Shown here piece after piece: positions 60,903 to 64,000 of a DNA stretch of 64,000 nt; the stretch's first letter is position 1, and the number at the start of each line of letters is the position of its first letter. The notes under the pieces were generated by a model that saw nothing but the letters and a program-made list of their open reading frames with translations, ran no database searches and was not told where the DNA came from. The position numbers and the translations under genes are program-made. This stretch comes from Leifsonia sp. Root112D2 (GTDB lineage: Bacteria > Actinomycetota > Actinomycetes > Actinomycetales > Microbacteriaceae), in the NCBI RefSeq assembly GCF_001424905.1, contig NZ_LMCU01000001.1, positions 496,001 through 560,000 of the forward strand, written 5' to 3'.

Positions 60903-62308
60903 CCAGCGGAGGGGCCGTCGTTGGAGACGCGCACCATCTCGTCGCGGGGCACGACCTTGATGCGGGTGCGGCCCTCGGCCTCGCCGAGCGCCAGCTCGTG
61001 CTGGTCGAGGTTGTGCCAGCCGTCGAGGTTCGTGTACTCGATGCCGCGTGAACGCAGCAGCTCCACGACCGACTCCTCCGAGGGCGACTCCGGGTTCCAC
61101 CAGCTGCCCTGGCCGTTGATCACGCGCTTGATGGTCTCCATGGCATCCGATTTGGTGTGCCCGATCAGGCCGACGGGGCCGCGCTTGATCCAGCCCGTTG
61201 CGTAGACCCCCGACATGACCTCGTGGCCCTGTGACGAATCGCTCGACGACGAGCCGCGGTGCAGCACCTGGCCCTCGCGGTTGGGAATCGTGCCCCGCTT
61301 CTTGTCGAAGGGCACCCCGGGCAGCGGCGTTCCGAAGTATCCAACGGCGCGATACACGGCCTGCACGTCGACGGTGCGGGTCTCACCGGTACCGCGCACC
61401 CCACCCTCGCCATCCGGCTCGGTTCGTTCGTAGCGGATGCCCGCGACCCGGCCGTTCTCGTCGCCCACGATCTCGAGCGGCTTGGCATAGAAGTGCAGGT
61501 GCAGCCGGCGCGATGCTTGGCCGCCCTGCCCGTTGACCGAAGGGCGCTCGCGCCACTTCTGCAGCACGCGATCGATCACCATCACCTGCTTGTTGCTGGC
61601 GATGGCCGCCTTCGAGGCCTCGTCGTAGTCGAAGTCCTCGTCGTAGAGCACCATGTCCACGTCGCGCAGCTCGCCCAGCTCGCGCAGCTCCAGCGGGGTG
61701 AACTTCACCTGCGCCGGCCCGCGGCGACCGAAGACATGCACATCGGTGACGGCCGAGTTCTTGAGCACTTCATAGACATTCGCGGGAATCTCGGTGGGGA
61801 GCAGGTCGTCGGCGTGCTTGGCAAGCATGCGCGAGACATCCAGCGCCACGTTGCCGTTGCCGATCACGGCAACCGAGGCGGCCTCAAGCGGCCAGGTGCG
61901 CGGCACATCCGGATGCCCGTCGAACCAGCTCACGAAGTCGGCGGCGCCGTACGACCCCTCCAACTCGACGCCCGGGATATCGAGCCCGGCGTCACGCACC
62001 GCACCCGTGGCAAAGATGACCGCGTTGTAGTGCTTCTTCAGGTCGTCAAGAGTGATGTCCTCGCCAAAGCGCACATTGCCGAAGAGGCGAATGTCACCGC
62101 GGTCGATCACCTCGCGCAGCGCCGTGATAATGCCCTTGATGCGCGGATGGTCGGGGGCGACGCCATAGCGCACCAGCCCGTACGGCGCCGGCAACTGGTC
62201 GAACAGGTCGATGGAGACCTCGAAGCCGCGCTCGGCCTTCAGCAGGATGTCGGCGGCGTAGATGCCCGCCGGGCCCGCCCCGACGATGGCCAGTCGAAGC
62301 TTGGTCAT
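60899..62308 (-). CDS. Ferredoxin/adrenodoxin-type NADP+ reductase (FprA-like)
   Basis: A 469-residue flavoprotein of the FprA/adrenodoxin-reductase family that transfers electrons between NADPH and ferredoxins. FAD motif GAGPAG at 10-15 (IVGAGPAGIYAADIL), then APYGLVRYGVAPDHPRIKGI, the NADP motif AVIGNGNVALDVSRMLA, and the end block YATGWIKRGPVGLIGHTKSDA. ATG 62308 follows AAAGGAC at 7 bp. The stop lies inside the REP-like dyad. It could supply electrons to monooxygenases, but no direct partner is adjacent. Confidence 0.94.
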   Translation of the reverse strand: MTKLRLAIVGAGPAGIYAADILLKAERGFEVSIDLFDQLPAPYGLVRYGVAPDHPRIKGIITALREVIDRGDIRLFGNVRFGEDITLDDLKKHYNAVIFATGAVRDAGLDIPGVELEGSYGAADFVSWFDGHPDVPRTWPLEAASVAVIGNGNVALDVSRMLAKHADDLLPTEIPANVYEVLKNSAVTDVHVFGRRGPAQVKFTPLELRELGELRDVDMVLYDEDFDYDEASKAAIASNKQVMVIDRVLQKWRERPSVNGQGGQASRRLHLHFYAKPLEIVGDENGRVAGIRYERTEPDGEGGVRGTGETRTVDVQAVYRAVGYFGTPLPGVPFDKKRGTIPNREGQVLHRGSSSSDSSQGHEVMSGVYATGWIKRGPVGLIGHTKSDAMETIKRVINGQGSWWNPESPSEESVVELLRSRGIEYTNLDGWHNLDQHELALGEAEGRTRIKVVPRDEMVRVSNDGPSAG

Positions 62309-62330
62309 GCGTTGTGTCCTTTCGCGCGCG

Positions 62331-63407
62331 TCAACTCGAGCGCTCGACGATGGTCTCTGCAAAGCGCGTGAGCGCCTTCTTCACGGGGCCGCTCGGCAGC
62401 GGGGCAAGCGCCTCCACGGCCTCGCGGGCCCAGCGGTGCGCCTCCGTGAGCGTCTGCGCGGTCACGTCGTGCTCGCGCAGCGCCGTGATCGCCGACTCCG
62501 CAGCCTGGGCATCGCCCGTGCCCTCCGCGATGCCAATCACGTCGCGTTCGAGACGGGCGAGCAAGTCAGCGGATGCGGCATCCGTCGGTGCCTGCGCCCG
62601 CAGGCGAAGCAGCGGCAGCGTCGCAACGCCCGCACGAAGGTCTGTACCGGGCGTCTTACCGGTCTGCTCGCCTGCGGCGGAGAGGTCAATCACGTCGTCG
62701 ATGAGCTGAAAGGCTATGCCGATCTTCTCGCCGAAGATCACGACGGGCTGCTCGTATTCCGCCGGGGCATTCGAGAAGATGACGCCGAGCTGTGCCGCCG
62801 CCGCAATGAGCGAGCCCGTCTTGTCGGAGAGCACCTGGATGTACTGGTCGATCGGGTCTTCGTCGTCCCGCGGGCCAATAGTCTCGTGCAGCTGGCCCAG
62901 GCAGAGCCGCTCGAAGGTGTCGGTCTGCAGCTTAATGGCCCGCTCACCGAGCGACGCCACGAGCTTGCTGGCGCGGGCGAAAAGCAGGTCTCCCGTGAGC
63001 ACGGCAACCGAATTTCCCCACACGTACTGGGCGCTGGGAACGCCACGGCGCATCTGCGCTTCGTCCATGACGTCATCGTGATAGAGCGAGGCAAGGTGGG
63101 TGATCTCGATGGCCTGCGCCGCGGTGATCACCTGAGGGTTGTTGCCTGTACCCAATTGCGCCGCGAGCAGGGTGAGCATGGGGCGCACACGCTTGCCGCC
63201 AGCCTCGAGCAGGTAGCGAGCCGTCACATCCGCCAGATTGTCGGCGAAGCGCATCTCGGCATGCAATCCCTCTTCGACCAGGTCGAGCCCCGCCTCGACG
63301 GCCGCGGCGAAGTGCTTGTCTTCGCTCGACGCGAAGATGCGCTCGCTGACACCGAGGTGGCTGGAGAGGGAGGCGCGCCTCGCCACGGGGACGCCGGAGG
63401 CCGCCAC
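62331..63407 (-). CDS. Polyprenyl diphosphate synthase (menaquinone side chain type)
   Basis: A 358-residue trans-prenyltransferase. It has GGKRVRP (70-76), the first Asp-rich motif DDVMD (111-115) and the second FQLIDDVID, so it is a long-chain synthase. Following MenG with a one-base overlap (TAGTG, 63405-63409), it most likely makes the menaquinone side chain (hepta- to nonaprenyl; chain length cannot be read with confidence). The start is a GTG. It is followed 22 bp downstream by the ferredoxin reductase gene. Confidence 0.93.
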   Translation of the reverse strand: MAASGVPVARRASLSSHLGVSERIFASSEDKHFAAAVEAGLDLVEEGLHAEMRFADNLADVTARYLLEAGGKRVRPMLTLLAAQLGTGNNPQVITAAQAIEITHLASLYHDDVMDEAQMRRGVPSAQYVWGNSVAVLTGDLLFARASKLVASLGERAIKLQTDTFERLCLGQLHETIGPRDDEDPIDQYIQVLSDKTGSLIAAAAQLGVIFSNAPAEYEQPVVIFGEKIGIAFQLIDDVIDLSAAGEQTGKTPGTDLRAGVATLPLLRLRAQAPTDAASADLLARLERDVIGIAEGTGDAQAAESAITALREHDVTAQTLTEAHRWAREAVEALAPLPSGPVKKALTRFAETIVERSS

Positions 63408-64000
63408 TAGTTCTTCTCCCTGTCAGGGGCTGCCGCGAGCGGCTTGACACCGAACGGCTTGATACCGCGGTGCAGCGCCACAATGCCGGCCGTGAGGTTG
63501 CGGTACGCCACCTGTTCGTACCCGGCCTCGCGCAGCCATGCACTCAGCCTCTGCTGGGTGGGCCAGTCGCGAATCGAGTCCATGAGGTACTCGTACGCCA
63601 CCGGGTTCGAGCTGGCCAGCTTGACGAGCACGGGCATGCCATAGCGCAGATAGGCGAAATAGCCGCTGCGAATGAGGGCGAGCGGCGGCGTGGAGAACTC
63701 ACAGATCACAACGCGGCCGCCGGGCCTGGTAACCCGGTAGAACTCGGCGAGCGCCTTCTCGGGGTTCACCACGTTGCGCAGGCCGAACGAGATGGTAACG
63801 GCGTCGAAGTGAGCGTCGTCGAAAGGCAGCTTCGTGGCATCCGCCTCAACGAACTCCACGAAGGCGTTGTCGGCGTTGCGCTTTCTGCCCACCTCGATCA
63901 TGCCGGCGGAGAAATCGGCGGCCACAACGCGCGCGCCCGTCTTGGTGAGAGCAACGCTTGAGGTGCCCGTGCCGGCCGCGACGTCGAGAATGCGCTCACC
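63407..64000 (-). CDS. menG: Demethylmenaquinone methyltransferase (N-terminus cut by window edge)
   Basis: SAM-dependent methyltransferase of the UbiE/MenG family. The visible 197 residues begin GERILDVAAGTGTSS (the SAM-binding motif I) and contain ISFGLRNV and EFYRVTRPGGRVVICEFSTP, both hallmarks of UbiE/MenG, and DSIRDWPTQQRLSAWL toward the end. The N-terminal part lies beyond base 64000. The tail is KNDRE-like basic, ending in TAG. It methylates demethylmenaquinone in the last step of menaquinone synthesis, in keeping with the polyprenyl synthase next to it. Confidence 0.95.
   Translation of the reverse strand, partial: GERILDVAAGTGTSSVALTKTGARVVAADFSAGMIEVGRKRNADNAFVEFVEADATKLPFDDAHFDAVTISFGLRNVVNPEKALAEFYRVTRPGGRVVICEFSTPPLALIRSGYFAYLRYGMPVLVKLASSNPVAYEYLMDSIRDWPTQQRLSAWLREAGYEQVAYRNLTAGIVALHRGIKPFGVKPLAAAPDREKN

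Overview
This looks like an assembly window from a high-GC actinobacterium, most probably of the Microbacteriaceae type. The signs are very GC-rich coding, dense operons with ATGA/GTGA start-stop overlaps, frequent GTG/TTG and leaderless starts, a DUF1206 membrane protein, a cell-wall protein with an LAATG (sortase E type) sorting signal, and a menaquinone-type methyltransferase/polyprenyl synthase pair. The taxonomic placement is inference. No rRNA, CRISPR array or intact mobile element was seen.

Layout. 1-7034 (minus strand): an ABC exporter of the FtsX/MacB kind, with two large permeases and an ATPase. 7172-11527: an IlvD/Edd-type dehydratase coupled to an FAD oxidoreductase, a small CxxC protein and an IclR regulator. 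11535-14891: a lipid-kinase/PAP2 group with a DUF1206 protein. 15156-19134: a phosphoenolpyruvate-mutase-like lyase, then a small islet (orphan HTH protein and an AAA/DUF4143 ATPase with four 23-bp iterons upstream) next to tRNA-Met and tRNA-Thr. 19224-41273: two catabolic modules laid out in the same way. Module A (19.9-30.0 kb) has a NMT1/Tau-type ABC importer, FAD oxidoreductase, two-subunit aconitase X, benzoylformate decarboxylase (MdlC), IclR regulator and aldehyde dehydrogenase. Module B (30.0-41.3 kb) has a NMT1-type ABC importer, a second thiamine-diphosphate enzyme, aldehyde dehydrogenase, amidohydrolase, IclR regulator, a LigW-like aromatic-acid decarboxylase and a flavin monooxygenase. 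41295-47207: a CGSC (UGSC-family) protein with its partner, divergent from a MaoC hydratase / acyl-CoA ligase / acyl-CoA dehydrogenase operon and an IclR regulator closely similar to the one at 10.7-11.5 kb. 47236-55108: a maltose/maltodextrin locus (MalEFG and two GH13 enzymes) with LacI-type operators. 55125-59169: an M23 peptidase, inositol-phosphatase-like enzyme, tRNA-Tyr beside a probable IS481-type relic, and a surface protein. 59272-64000: a LacI regulator, YajQ, ferredoxin-NADP reductase, polyprenyl synthase and MenG (cut by the window end).

How the parts may work together. Modules A and B each pair an importer with a 2-oxo-acid decarboxylase and an aldehyde dehydrogenase. The simplest reading is uptake of hydroxy- or aromatic acids, conversion to an aryl-2-oxo acid, non-oxidative decarboxylation to an aldehyde, and oxidation to a carboxylic acid. 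The CoA ligase / MaoC / acyl-CoA dehydrogenase operon could carry products into beta-oxidation-like steps. The combination with aconitase X, the IlvD-type dehydratase and the CGSC protein matches no pathway known to me, and all substrates are inferred. Near-identical palindromes (TTCCG-N5-CGGAA) at two of the IclR loci suggest a shared operator type.
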